NCBI RefSeq assembly: GCF_900199375.1
Contig: NZ_LT900217.1
Coordinates: 2,914,001-2,978,000 of the forward strand
Length of the DNA stretch: 64,000 nt
Direction of reading: 5' to 3'
DNA from: Gordonibacter urolithinfaciens
Lineage (GTDB): Bacteria > Actinomycetota > Coriobacteriia > Coriobacteriales > Eggerthellaceae
In this document: positions 42,183 through 50,925 of the stretch, one piece after another
How positions within the stretch are numbered: the stretch's first letter is position 1
How the letters are laid out: each line of letters starts with the position of its first letter
Program-made: the position numbers and the translations under genes
Notes under the pieces: model-generated
What the model was told of the DNA's origin: nothing
What the model saw: only the letters and a program-made list of their open reading frames with translations
Databases searched by the model: none

Positions 42183-45100
42183 ATGCTCATCGACTCATTG
42201 ACGTTCGCCCTGGAGAAATCGGGTTGCCTCGACGCGTTCTGGGGCAAGCTCGACGAGGGGCATGACGGCACGCTCGGCGTGGCCTCGTCGGCGCGGCCGT
42301 TCCTCGTGGCGGCGCGGTTCGCGCACAAGCCGCAGACGACGCTCGTCGTGGTGGCGGGCGAGGACGCGGCCATCGCGTTCGCGCGCCAGGTGGCGGCGTA
42401 CCTGGGCGACGAGCGCGTCATGCGCTTCCCCGAGCGCGCCGACTACCCGTGGGGCGGCAAGCCGGGCGACCCGGCCCAGGCGGCGCGCCGCATGGAGGCC
42501 GTGCATGCGCTGGCCTCCGGCCGCGAGGCCGTGGTGGTGGCGAGCGCCCGCGCGCTCGTGCGCGCGCTGCCGCCGGCGGGGTCGAGCGTGCACCTGCCGC
42601 TTGTGTTCGAGGCCGGCCGCGAGCTGGCGGACATGGAGGGCGCGAAGGCGGCGGGCGTAGCCGAGTTCGGGGGCGTGGCGCGGGCCCTGGAGGAGCGCGG
42701 CTACCAGAACACCGGAGAGCTGGACGGCCCCGGCACGTTCGCCGTGCGCGGCGGCACCCTGGACGTGTTCCCCGGCAACCTGGTGTACCCGGTGAGGCTC
42801 GACTTCTTCGGCGACGAGCTGGACGAGATCCGCCGCATCGTGCCAACCACCGGGCAGACCATCGCCGCGCTGCCCCGCGCCGACGTGTACCCCGTCGTGG
42901 AGTTCGCGGCCTCGAGGGCCGCGCTCGCCCGCGCGCGTCAGAAGCTTGAGCGGCCCGCCGAGACGAACGCCGCGCTGCGCGACGTGCTGGAGAGGCTGGA
43001 CGGCGGCCTGCGCGAGGGCGGCTCGGACGTGCTTTTGCCCTACCTGTACAAGACCACCTCCACGCTCGGCGACTACGTGCGCCCCGGCGCCCTTTCGGTG
43101 CTGGTGGAGCCGCGCTCGCTCTTCGACGACATGACGCATGCCTACGACGACCTGGCGGGACGGTCGAAGGGGATGGGCATCGCGCTCGAGGGCCTCTACG
43201 CCGAGCCCGCCGGCGTGAGCTTCGGCGACGGCCAGCGGGCCACGTACGTGTCCATCATGCGCGTGGGCGGGCAGATAGACGACGAGCTGCCGGTCAAGCG
43301 CGTGGAGGTGGCGGGACACCCCGACAAGCTGTACGGCCGCTTGCGGACGCTCGTGGACGGCGGCTACACGGTGGTGTTCAGCGCTCCGAACTTCCGCGCC
43401 CGCCAGGACATGAAGCTGGCCTTCGTGGACCAGGGCCTGCCCATCCAGGAGACGTTGGATTCCGACGTTCTCCCGAACGCCGGAGCTGCCGACGCCGCGG
43501 AAACCCTCGCCGACCCTGCGAACGACCGTCGGGATGGGGAAACCGCCGGCGCGGCCAAGCGCCGGCTGCGGCGAGGCGTGGTGAACGTGGTGGACGTGGA
43601 CGTGCCGCTCGGCATGATCATCCCGAAGGCGAAGCTCGCGCTCGTGAGCGTGTCGGACACGCAGGGGGCGTCCGCGGCGCGCCCGAGCCGGCACATCGAC
43701 GTCACGGACATCACGTTCCCCTACAAGCCGGGCGACTACGTGGTGCATGCCGCGCACGGCGTGGCGCACTTCAAGGAGCTCGTGCGCCGCGACGTGGACG
43801 GCACGGCCCGCGACTACCTGCTGCTGGAGTACGCCGAGGGCGACAAGCTCTACGTGCCGGTGGAGCAGCTCGACCGCGTCACGCGCTACGTGGGCCCCGA
43901 GGGTGCTTCCCCGCGCCTCACGCGCCTGAACACGGCCGACTGGTCGCGCGCCATGAAGAAGGCCCGCGCGGCCACGAAGAAGCTGGCGTTCGACCTGGTG
44001 GACGTGTACACGCGCCGCGCCACCGTGCAGGGCTACCGCTTCGGTCCCGACACGCCGGCCCAGCGCGAGATGGAGGAGGCGTTCCCCTACCAGGAGACGC
44101 CCGACCAGCTCTCCGCCATCGCCGACGTGAAGGCCGACATGCAGTCCGCCAAGCCCATGGACCGGCTCGTGTGCGGCGACGTGGGCTTCGGCAAGACCGA
44201 GGTGGCCATCCGTGCCGCGTTCAAGGCCACGCAGGACTCCAAGCAGGTCATGGTGCTCTGTCCCACCACCATCCTCGCGCAGCAGCACTTCACGAACTTC
44301 AAGGAGCGCTGCGAGCCCTTCGGCGTGCGCGTGGAGGTGCTCTCGCGCTTCCGCACACCTGCCCAGCAGGCCGAGGCGCTGCGCGGGTTCCAAGAGGGCG
44401 ACGTGGACATTCTCGTGGGCACGCACCGGCTGCTGTCGCGTGACGTGAACCCGCACGACCTGGGGCTCGTGATCATCGACGAGGAGCAGCGCTTCGGCGT
44501 GGGCCACAAGGAGCAGCTGAAGAACCTGCGCGAGTCCATCGACGTGCTCACGCTCTCGGCCACGCCCATACCGCGCACCATGCAGATGAGCCTGTCGGGC
44601 GTGCGCGACATGAGCCTCATCCTCACGCCGCCCGACGAGCGCCGCCCCGTCGAGGTGCACGTGGGCGAGTGGGACCCCGACCTGGTGAGCGCTGCCATCC
44701 GCCGCGAGCTGGCGCGCGGCGGGCAGGTGTACTACGTGTCCAACCGCGTGCGCACCATGGAGGAGGCCGTGGGTCGCGTGGCGGCGGCCGCCGGCGAGGC
44801 GCGCGTGGGCGTGGCGCACGGGCAGATGTCGAAGGAGGAGCTCGAGCGCGTGATGGAGGATTTCAGTGCCGGCGAGCTGGATGTGCTCGTGGCCACCACC
44901 ATCATCGAGAGCGGCATCGACAACCCGCACACGAACACGCTCATCATCGAGGACTCGCAGCGCTACGGCCTGGCGCAGATGTACCAGCTGAAGGGCCGCG
45001 TGGGCCGCTCGTCCACGCAGGCCTACGCCTACTTCATGTTCCCCGAGCACGTGAGCCTGACCGAGGAGGCCCAGGCGCGCCTCACCGCGCTGGACGAGCA

Positions 45101-45728
45101 CACCGACCTGGGCAGCGGCATGCGCATCGCCATGCGCGACCTGGAGATACGCGGAGCCGGCAGCCTCATGGGCGCCGAGCAGTCGGGCAACATGTCCGCG
45201 GTGGGCTTCGACCTGTTCGCGCAGATGCTCGCGCAGGCTGTGAGCGCCACGCGCGAAGGCGACCTCAAGGCCATGGACCAGCTGCCGCCCGCGCTCTCCG
45301 ACATCACGGTGAACGTGCCGGGGCACACCTACCTGCCCGAGGACTATGTGCCCGACGCCGACGAGCGGGTGCTGTGGTACCGCAAGATCGCGAGCGCCGC
45401 CACCGGGCAGGCCGTGGAGGACGTGGCGACGGACCTCGCCGCCAAGCGCCCCGACATGCCGCAGGCCGCGAGGAACCTGCTGGAGAAGGCGCGCATCAAG
45501 GCCTACGCGAACGAGCGGCATATCCGCACCGTGTCGGTGACGGGCGGCCGCCTGGTGGTGGAGCCCATCGACGTGTCGCGCGACCAGATGACGAAGCTGC
45601 GCCGTGCGGGCGGCCGCTACTTGGCCGACAAGCGCAAGCTGCAGCTGCCGCTGCGCTACTTCAAGCTGGACGAAGGCGACAACCTGCTCGCGCCGGTGTT
45701 CGCGTTCCTGAAGGAGCTGGCGGGATGA
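42183..45728 (+). CDS. mfd: Transcription-repair coupling factor Mfd
   Basis: 1181 residues, near the usual 1150. UvrB-like domain at the N-terminus (FAVRGGTLDVFPGNLVYPVRLDFFGDELDEIRRI), RNA-polymerase interaction domain (KPGDYVVHAAHGVAHFKEL), then the RecG-like motor: Walker A GDVGFGKTE near 663, DEEQRFGVGHKEQLK, SATPIPRTMQMSL, and QLKGRVGRS; the C-terminal TRCF domain follows. Mfd pushes stalled RNA polymerase off lesions and recruits UvrA. A low-complexity acidic insert of about 30 residues near 435-465 is unusual. ATG 42183 is chosen over the upstream frame, which lacks family conservation. Confidence 0.95.
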   Translation: MLIDSLTFALEKSGCLDAFWGKLDEGHDGTLGVASSARPFLVAARFAHKPQTTLVVVAGEDAAIAFARQVAAYLGDERVMRFPERADYPWGGKPGDPAQAARRMEAVHALASGREAVVVASARALVRALPPAGSSVHLPLVFEAGRELADMEGAKAAGVAEFGGVARALEERGYQNTGELDGPGTFAVRGGTLDVFPGNLVYPVRLDFFGDELDEIRRIVPTTGQTIAALPRADVYPVVEFAASRAALARARQKLERPAETNAALRDVLERLDGGLREGGSDVLLPYLYKTTSTLGDYVRPGALSVLVEPRSLFDDMTHAYDDLAGRSKGMGIALEGLYAEPAGVSFGDGQRATYVSIMRVGGQIDDELPVKRVEVAGHPDKLYGRLRTLVDGGYTVVFSAPNFRARQDMKLAFVDQGLPIQETLDSDVLPNAGAADAAETLADPANDRRDGETAGAAKRRLRRGVVNVVDVDVPLGMIIPKAKLALVSVSDTQGASAARPSRHIDVTDITFPYKPGDYVVHAAHGVAHFKELVRRDVDGTARDYLLLEYAEGDKLYVPVEQLDRVTRYVGPEGASPRLTRLNTADWSRAMKKARAATKKLAFDLVDVYTRRATVQGYRFGPDTPAQREMEEAFPYQETPDQLSAIADVKADMQSAKPMDRLVCGDVGFGKTEVAIRAAFKATQDSKQVMVLCPTTILAQQHFTNFKERCEPFGVRVEVLSRFRTPAQQAEALRGFQEGDVDILVGTHRLLSRDVNPHDLGLVIIDEEQRFGVGHKEQLKNLRESIDVLTLSATPIPRTMQMSLSGVRDMSLILTPPDERRPVEVHVGEWDPDLVSAAIRRELARGGQVYYVSNRVRTMEEAVGRVAAAAGEARVGVAHGQMSKEELERVMEDFSAGELDVLVATTIIESGIDNPHTNTLIIEDSQRYGLAQMYQLKGRVGRSSTQAYAYFMFPEHVSLTEEAQARLTALDEHTDLGSGMRIAMRDLEIRGAGSLMGAEQSGNMSAVGFDLFAQMLAQAVSATREGDLKAMDQLPPALSDITVNVPGHTYLPEDYVPDADERVLWYRKIASAATGQAVEDVATDLAAKRPDMPQAARNLLEKARIKAYANERHIRTVSVTGGRLVVEPIDVSRDQMTKLRRAGGRYLADKRKLQLPLRYFKLDEGDNLLAPVFAFLKELAG

Positions 45729-45739
45729 GGAGACGAACG

Positions 45740-46759
45740 ATGAACGGGGGCGAGACGGCAGGGCCCGTCCCTGGTGCGAGCGTGCGCGCGGGGGAGGCCT
45801 TCTTCCGGCGACGGTTCTGGCGGGGGATCGCCTGCGCGCTCGTGGGCGCGGGGCTCTGGGGCTTCTCGGGGGCGTGTGCGCAGTTCTTGCTGTCGAACTA
45901 CGACATAACGCCCCCGTTCGTCACGGCGGTGCGCATGCTGGGGGCGGGCCTGCTGTTCCTCGTCGTGCTCGCGGTGCGCCAACGCGAGCGGCTGGCCGCG
46001 ATGCTGGCCGACCGGCGCACGCTCGGGCGCCTCGCGGTGTTCGGCGCGGTGGGCCTGTACCTCTGCCAGATCACGTACGCCATCGTCATCGACTACACGA
46101 ACGCGGGCACGGCCACGGTGCTGCAGTGCACGGGCATCGCGTTCGTCATGCTGTTCACGTGCGTCGTCGGGCGGAAGCTGCCGCGGGCGAAGGAGCTCGT
46201 CGGCCTGGTTGCGGCCATGTTCGCCACCTGGCTCATCGCCACGCAGGGCGACCCGTCGGCGCTCTCGCTGCCGTTGCCGGGGCTTGTGTGGGGCATCGCG
46301 AACGGGCTGTCGGTGGCGTTCTACATCATGTACCCGAAGAAGCTGTTCGCCGAATGGGGCAGCTTCGCGGTCACGGGAATCGGCATGCTCGTGGGCGGCG
46401 TCGCGGCTGCGCTCGTGTGGCTGGCGGGCGGGGTCGCGGGTGGCGCGGGGCTCGCGCTGCCCACGCTCGACGCGGCGGGATTCCTTGTGTTCGGGCTGAT
46501 CATCGTCGTGGGTACGTTCGCCGCGTTCGCGCTGTACCTACACGGCGTGTCCATCGTGGGCTCGGTGAAGGGGAGCCTGCTCGGCGCCATCGAGCCGGTG
46601 AGCGCCACGGCGTTCTCGGCCCTGTGGCTGGGAACCGCGTTCTCGGGAGCCGACTGGGCGGGCTTCGTGCTCATGATAGCCATGATCTTCCTGGTCACGG
46701 GCGAGAAGCCGCAGCCGCAGGCAGAAGCGCCCTGCGAGGGCGATTCCTCCCCCACATGA
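45740..46759 (+). CDS. EamA/DMT-family transporter
   Basis: 339 residues with ten hydrophobic helices in two repeats (ALVGAGLWGFSGACAQFLLSNYDITPPFVTAVRMLGAGLLFL, VVGTFAAFALYLHGVSIVGSVKGSLLGAIEPVSATAFSALWLGT). ATG 45740 follows GAGGAGA; an ATG at 45725 overlapping the mfd stop is an alternative. It follows mfd by 11 bp. The stop codon lies inside the first REP copy at 46755-46794. The substrate is unknown. Confidence 0.87.
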   Translation: MNGGETAGPVPGASVRAGEAFFRRRFWRGIACALVGAGLWGFSGACAQFLLSNYDITPPFVTAVRMLGAGLLFLVVLAVRQRERLAAMLADRRTLGRLAVFGAVGLYLCQITYAIVIDYTNAGTATVLQCTGIAFVMLFTCVVGRKLPRAKELVGLVAAMFATWLIATQGDPSALSLPLPGLVWGIANGLSVAFYIMYPKKLFAEWGSFAVTGIGMLVGGVAAALVWLAGGVAGGAGLALPTLDAAGFLVFGLIIVVGTFAAFALYLHGVSIVGSVKGSLLGAIEPVSATAFSALWLGTAFSGADWAGFVLMIAMIFLVTGEKPQPQAEAPCEGDSSPT

Positions 46760-46794
46760 CAAGGGGACATGACAAGGGGACAGGTACCTTGTCA
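46755..46794. repeat. REP element 1 with tandem ATGACAAGGGGAC
   Basis: Core TGACAAGG (46770-46777), a 9-nt loop, CCTTGTCA (46787-46794) forms a hairpin. It is preceded by a tandem copy of ATGACAAGGGGAC (46755-46767 and 46769-46781). The element starts at the stop codon of the EamA gene. It is the exact inverse of the element at 48647-48671. Confidence 0.85.
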
Positions 46795-46851
46795 TGTTTC
46801 AGGAACAGAAGTCGAAGGAAGCGCGCTGGACGGCGCAGAAGGGGAGGCGTA

Positions 46852-47841
46852 ATGAAAAAGGAGCGCCGACGATACCTCGAGTCGTGCGAGGTGTCGCGGC
46901 TCGTCCGCTACGAGCTGGGCGGCGTGGAGCAGAAGGTGACGCTGGAGGGCCGGCGCGCGGACGCGCCCGTGGTGATCTTCCTGCACGGTGGGCCCGGCTC
47001 GCCGTTGCCCGTCTCGGTGGGCACGCGCGGCATGTTCCCGGACCTCGCGGACCGCTACGTGCTGGCAGCATGGGACCAGTTGGGGTGCGGCGCGAACCGC
47101 TGCCGGCTGGGCGACGACGCGTGCATCGATCGCTACGTGGACATGACGCTCGACCTCGTGCGCGCGGTGCGGCGCGACTTCCCCAGCAACGAGGTGAACC
47201 TGCTCGGCGTGTCCTGGGGCTCCATCCTGGCGGCGCGCGCGGCCGCGCGCGAGCCGGGGCTCGTCGACCATGTGGTCACGTACGGGCAGGTGCTCAAGCA
47301 GCTCGGCTTCAACGACGAGGTGTTCGAGGCGCTCGAGCGCTCGGCGATGCCGGAGAAGCTCAAAGGCGAGCTGCGCGCGATCAGAGGGTCGGGCGCGCGC
47401 AACCTCGAGTCGGGCATGCGGCTGGCCGGCTGGGTGCGGAAGTACACCGAGGGCTACCAGGCGCAGGGCGACGGCATGATGCCGGTGGGAGCGTTCGTGC
47501 GCGGCATGCTGGAGAGCCCCGACTACACGCTGCGCGACCTCGTGGCGGCCGTGTCGAACGACTTCTCGAAAAGCGAGCGCCTGTTCGCGGAGATCTTCGC
47601 CGTCGACCTCTCCGACGAGCTCGCGAACATGCGCGTGCCGTACCTCATCGTGCAGGGAGAGACGGACATCGTCACGTCCACCCGTACCATCCGCGCGTTC
47701 GTCACGGAATGCGGCAACCCCAACCTGCGCTACGCCGAGGCCCCGCGCAGCGGGCACATGCCCGGCACGACCGGCATGAACCTCCTGTTCGAGCATCTGT
47801 CCAACTTCGTGACAAAGGGACAGGTTCCTTGTCATAAATAG
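46852..47841 (+). CDS. Alpha/beta hydrolase, proline-iminopeptidase-like
   Basis: 329 residues. FLHGGPGSPLP (oxyanion region) is near residue 41, GVSWGS with the nucleophilic Ser near 122, an acid in VQGETD near 266, and a His in RSGHMPG near 303, a complete catalytic triad layout. GGGGAGG precedes ATG 46852. The last 12 residues (FVTKGQVPCHK) are encoded by a REP copy at 47810-47834, so the natural C-terminus was probably altered by REP insertion. The peptide or ester substrate is unknown. Confidence 0.83.
   Translation: MKKERRRYLESCEVSRLVRYELGGVEQKVTLEGRRADAPVVIFLHGGPGSPLPVSVGTRGMFPDLADRYVLAAWDQLGCGANRCRLGDDACIDRYVDMTLDLVRAVRRDFPSNEVNLLGVSWGSILAARAAAREPGLVDHVVTYGQVLKQLGFNDEVFEALERSAMPEKLKGELRAIRGSGARNLESGMRLAGWVRKYTEGYQAQGDGMMPVGAFVRGMLESPDYTLRDLVAAVSNDFSKSERLFAEIFAVDLSDELANMRVPYLIVQGETDIVTSTRTIRAFVTECGNPNLRYAEAPRSGHMPGTTGMNLLFEHLSNFVTKGQVPCHK
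47810..47834. repeat. REP element 2, within the end of the hydrolase gene
   Basis: TGACAAAGG-N8-TTCCTTGTCA: same core as REP 1 with small changes, in the same orientation. It sits 20 bp before the RAYT start codon and overlaps the coding end of the alpha/beta hydrolase. Confidence 0.82.
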
Positions 47842-47854
47842 AGAGGGAGTCGAG

Positions 47855-48634
47855 ATGCGTACACCGAGAAAACAATGCGAATCCAATGTGTACCATGTGG
47901 TGGCAAGGGGTACAGCACGTCAATTGATCTTCGAAAACGACCCCGACCGTACGTTCTTTCTTCGGCTTCTATCGGAAAAAGCCCATGAGACGAATTGTAC
48001 GATCTACGCGTGGTGCCTTATGGGAAACCATGTTCATGTGCTTGTGAGAGCTCCCATGGAAGATGTTTCGCGGTTCTTCAAATTGGTGTGCGGAAACTAT
48101 GCTCAGGCGTTCAATGTGCGGAATGGGCGCACGGGGCATCTGTTCCAAGAGAGGTTCAAAAGCGAGCCTGTTTCGGACGATTCCTATTTTCAGACAGTGG
48201 TGCGATACATTCACATGAATCCCGAGAAGGCCGGTTTGGCTTCGTGTGCTCAATATCGCTGGAGTAGCTTCAGCGAATATATCGCTTCCAAGCGTTCGCT
48301 GGTGTTGTGCGATACGGACTACGTCTTGGATATTTTTGGCGGCATTGAAGAGTTCATGCGTTTCCATCAGGTAAAAGATGACAATGCGGTTTGCTTGGAC
48401 GCGGACGCGGCGGGGAAGACGAGGCCCATGCGCGACGAAGAGGCGCTTGCCCTTGTGCAGCGGATACTCGAAGAGGTGGATCTTGCTGATTCGAGACCTG
48501 CTGACTTAAAGACGGTCGAAAAGAAGCGCAGAGACGATGCGATTAGAAGAATGAGCAAAGCTGGCTTGTCGATAAGGCAGATAGAGCGTTTAACGGGGAT
48601 CGGTCGCGGTGCGATTCAATATGTGCTTCGATAA
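47855..48634 (+). CDS. REP-associated tyrosine transposase (RAYT, Y1_Tnp family)
   Basis: 259 residues. HxH at 59-61 (GNHVHVL) and the catalytic Tyr at 118 (VVRYIHMNPEKAGL) give the Y1 nuclease core, with the family motifs YHVVARG and HLFQERFKSEPV. A C-terminal segment (KAGLSIRQIERLTGIGRGAIQYVLR) is a helix-turn-helix. Codon use and base composition are clearly richer in A and T than in neighbouring genes, which suggests transfer. REP hairpins lie at its 5' side (two direct) and 3' side (one inverted), the arrangement expected for a RAYT that mobilises REP sequences. GAGAGGGAG precedes ATG 47855. Confidence 0.9.
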   Translation: MRTPRKQCESNVYHVVARGTARQLIFENDPDRTFFLRLLSEKAHETNCTIYAWCLMGNHVHVLVRAPMEDVSRFFKLVCGNYAQAFNVRNGRTGHLFQERFKSEPVSDDSYFQTVVRYIHMNPEKAGLASCAQYRWSSFSEYIASKRSLVLCDTDYVLDIFGGIEEFMRFHQVKDDNAVCLDADAAGKTRPMRDEEALALVQRILEEVDLADSRPADLKTVEKKRRDDAIRRMSKAGLSIRQIERLTGIGRGAIQYVLR

Positions 48635-48646
48635 GTAGCGTATTTA

Positions 48647-48671
48647 TGACAAGGTACCTGTCCCCTTGTCA
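48647..48671. repeat. REP element 3, inverted, downstream of RAYT
   Basis: TGACAAGG-N9-CCTTGTCA, the exact reverse complement of the REP 1 core, 12 bp after the RAYT stop. A GTAG occurs 8 nt before it, but this is not conserved at REP 1. Confidence 0.85.
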
Positions 48672-48725
48672 GGTTCGCCGCGGTACAATGGCGGGGTGCC
48701 TACACGGGATGGAAAGGATGTGTCG

Positions 48726-49265
48726 ATGGGGTTCGACGCTTTGATCGTGATCGACATGCAGGAGGCCCTCGTAGGGCGGCGACCTTGCGGGGCGGATGAG
48801 ACGGTGGACGCGATCGCGAGGCTTGTCGGCGCGTGCCGCGCGAGCGGCGTGCCGGTCTTGCACGTGCGCCATGACGGCGGGCCCGGCGACGAGCTTGAGG
48901 CGGGCACGGACGGCTGGCGGATCTGCGCGCCGCTTGCGCCACAGGAAGGCGAGCCCGTGTTCGACAAGCGTTTCAACAGCGCGTTTCGTCGGACGGGGCT
49001 GCAAGCGCACCTCGAGCGCCGCGGCCTGCGCCGTTTGCTGATGTGCGGCATGCAGACGGAGTTCTGCTTCGACGCGTCGGTCAAGGTGGCTTTCGAGCTG
49101 GGCTTCGACGTGACGGTGCCGAGGGGTGCGGTGACGACGTTCGACTCCGCGTTCGCGCCGGGAGGAGAGCTGACGGCGTATTTCGAGGACTGCATCTGGG
49201 ACGGCCGCTATGCGCGGGTGGTTCCGCTGGAAGAGGCGCTGGGCGCGATCGAGCGCGGCGCGTGA
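48726..49265 (+). CDS. Isochorismatase-like cysteine hydrolase
   Basis: 179 residues. ALIVIDMQ carries the catalytic Asp, FDKRFNSAF the Lys, and CGMQTEFCFDAS the nucleophilic Cys, the three residues of this hydrolase family (nicotinamidase / isochorismatase-like). AAAGGA precedes ATG 48726 at 7-nt spacing. It is 13 bp from the dipeptidase gene, with GAGGAGGG between them, so they form an operon. The substrate is not clear from sequence. Confidence 0.88.
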   Translation: MGFDALIVIDMQEALVGRRPCGADETVDAIARLVGACRASGVPVLHVRHDGGPGDELEAGTDGWRICAPLAPQEGEPVFDKRFNSAFRRTGLQAHLERRGLRRLLMCGMQTEFCFDASVKVAFELGFDVTVPRGAVTTFDSAFAPGGELTAYFEDCIWDGRYARVVPLEEALGAIERGA

Positions 49266-49278
49266 GAGGAGGGCGGCC

Positions 49279-50382
49279 GTGGGGCTGTTCATGACGTTGG
49301 AGGACGCGTCGGCCGAGGAGGCGGCGCTGCTGCGTGAGGGCGTGCTGCCCGAGGCGGCGCCGGGCGAGGCGGCCGAGGGACGCCTGCGGGTGTTCGACCT
49401 GCACTGCGACACGCTCGATAGGCTGGCGTTCCATGGCGACCCGTCGGTGCCGGGCGGGTTCGCCGCGCACGACGCGCGCATCCCGGCGGCGCGCATGTCC
49501 TCGCTCGCCGACAACGACGCGCACGTCTCGCTCGAGCGCACGGCTGGGTACGCCTGGTGCCAGTGCTTCGCGGCGTTCGTCCCCGACGAGGCGCGCGGCG
49601 ATGCGGCTTGGGCGCTGTTCGAGCGCGTGCGGCGCGTATGGGAGCGCGAGCTGGAGCGCTGCAGCGACAAGCTCGCGCGGGCTCGCTCCATGGCCGACGT
49701 GGACGCGGCCCTCGCGGCGGGCAAGACGGCGGGGCTCTTCACGGTGGAGGGCGCATCCTTCCTGGAGGACGACGCGGCCGCCGAAGGGCGCCTCGACGCG
49801 CTCGCCGAGGCGGGCGTGCGCATGGTCACGCTCACGTGGAACGGGCGCAACGCGCTCGGCAGCGGCAACGAGACGGCCGACGGGCTCACCGGCTTCGGCC
49901 GCTCCTGCGTGCGCGAGCTGGAGCTGCGCGGCATCGCGGTGGACGTGTCGCACCTGAACGACGCGGGCTTCAAGGACGTGTGCGCGACCGCGACGCGGCC
50001 CTTCGCCGCCTCGCACTCCAACGCGCGCGCCGTGTGCGGGCACCCGCGCAACCTCGCCGACTGGCAGCTGTGCGAGCTGGCCGACGCGGGCGGCGTCGCG
50101 GGACTCAACTTCTGCCGCGACTTCCTGTCCGAGACGCACGCCGACCCGACCCCCGACGACGTGCTGCGCCACGTGGACCGCATGCTCGAGGCGGCGGGCG
50201 AGGACGTGCTCGCGCTCGGCAGCGACTACGATGGCTGCGACGTGCCCAGCTGGCTCGACCCGTGCGACCAGGCAGGCGGCCTGCATGCGCTCATCGCGAG
50301 CCGGTTCGGCGAGGCTGTGGCCGACAAGGCGTTCTTCGGCAATGCCCGCGCGTTCTTCGAACGGCTGGAGGGGCAGGTCTAA
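49279..50382 (+). CDS. Peptidase M19 (membrane dipeptidase family)
   Basis: 367 residues. Metal ligands of the family are visible: HCD in FDLHCDTLDRL, Glu in FTVEGAS, His in DVSHLND and ASHSNAR, and Asp in GSDYDGCD. It should hydrolyse dipeptides with two zinc ions. There is no signal peptide or membrane anchor, so it acts in the cytoplasm. GTG 49279 follows GAGGAGGG. Confidence 0.9.
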   Translation: MGLFMTLEDASAEEAALLREGVLPEAAPGEAAEGRLRVFDLHCDTLDRLAFHGDPSVPGGFAAHDARIPAARMSSLADNDAHVSLERTAGYAWCQCFAAFVPDEARGDAAWALFERVRRVWERELERCSDKLARARSMADVDAALAAGKTAGLFTVEGASFLEDDAAAEGRLDALAEAGVRMVTLTWNGRNALGSGNETADGLTGFGRSCVRELELRGIAVDVSHLNDAGFKDVCATATRPFAASHSNARAVCGHPRNLADWQLCELADAGGVAGLNFCRDFLSETHADPTPDDVLRHVDRMLEAAGEDVLALGSDYDGCDVPSWLDPCDQAGGLHALIASRFGEAVADKAFFGNARAFFERLEGQV

Positions 50383-50925
50383 TACAAGCAACGAGGTCAT
50401 GGACAAGATTGCACCTTGTGGCTGGATATTGTCGGCCTTCGAGCCTGTACGGCGAAGAAATGGTTGGGTACTGTTTATAATGCCTTTTCAAATTAATGTG
50501 AAATTGAGAATAATATAGTGGCGGTTACGCGATACTGTGCATAAGCTCGAATCTCGTCCATGGTGCTCGGCGTGCGAGGAGGAGGCCGGCGCTGCAGCGA
50601 AGCCGACGCACCGCAGGGAGGGGAGGAGCGGGCGCTTGAGAGTGCGGAGCGGGAGGGCGAATCCCAAGGGAACGAGAGCGGGAGAACATGCGCTGCAGAA
50701 GAGCGAGGCCTGCGTGAGAACGGGAGCTGTGCGCGAACAGGAGCCCGAAGGGAACGATAGCGCCCGAGAGTGCGAAAACCCCAAGGAAAGGGGAGCTGCG
50801 GGCGGGTCGCCCTCCGATACCTCGTGGGCGTTCTGTGAGCTCTGTTGACGTGAATCCGATATCGGACTTAAATGCCACAGGTACGAAATCGGACTTGCGA
50901 ATCGAACAACGGAGGGCGAACCGAC
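50383..50925. other. 543-bp gene-free region with repeats and a possible transcript
   Basis: No ORF here looks coding; the open frames are Arg/Glu- or Ser/Pro-rich and have no family pattern. An AT-rich stretch with TATAAT at 50476-50481 could be a promoter. AAGGGAACGAGAGCG (50666-50680) returns as AAGGGAACGATAGCG (50748-50762), and GAGAGTGCG occurs at 50638-50646 and 50766-50774. It may encode a small RNA or be a decayed element. Confidence 0.4.
50845..50873 (+). promoter_or_regulatory. Promoter/operator of the MarR-MATE operon
   Basis: TTGACG (50845-50850), 17 nt, TTAAAT (50868-50873). The spacer holds TCCGATATCGGA (50855-50866), a perfect palindrome. The half-site ATCGGACTT appears here (50861-50869) and again at 50888-50896, 27 bp further on. 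Confidence 0.65.

Noticed and set aside
40816-42421. Frame continuing upstream of the UvrA-like gene on the minus strand
   Set aside because: It runs antisense through mfd's start and through nth in the wrong frame; only the part below 40815 is UvrA-like.
50537-50848. Open frames of 66-169 codons in the gap before the MarR-MATE operon
   Set aside because: Compositionally biased, without a ribosome site or family pattern, and overlapping one another on both strands.
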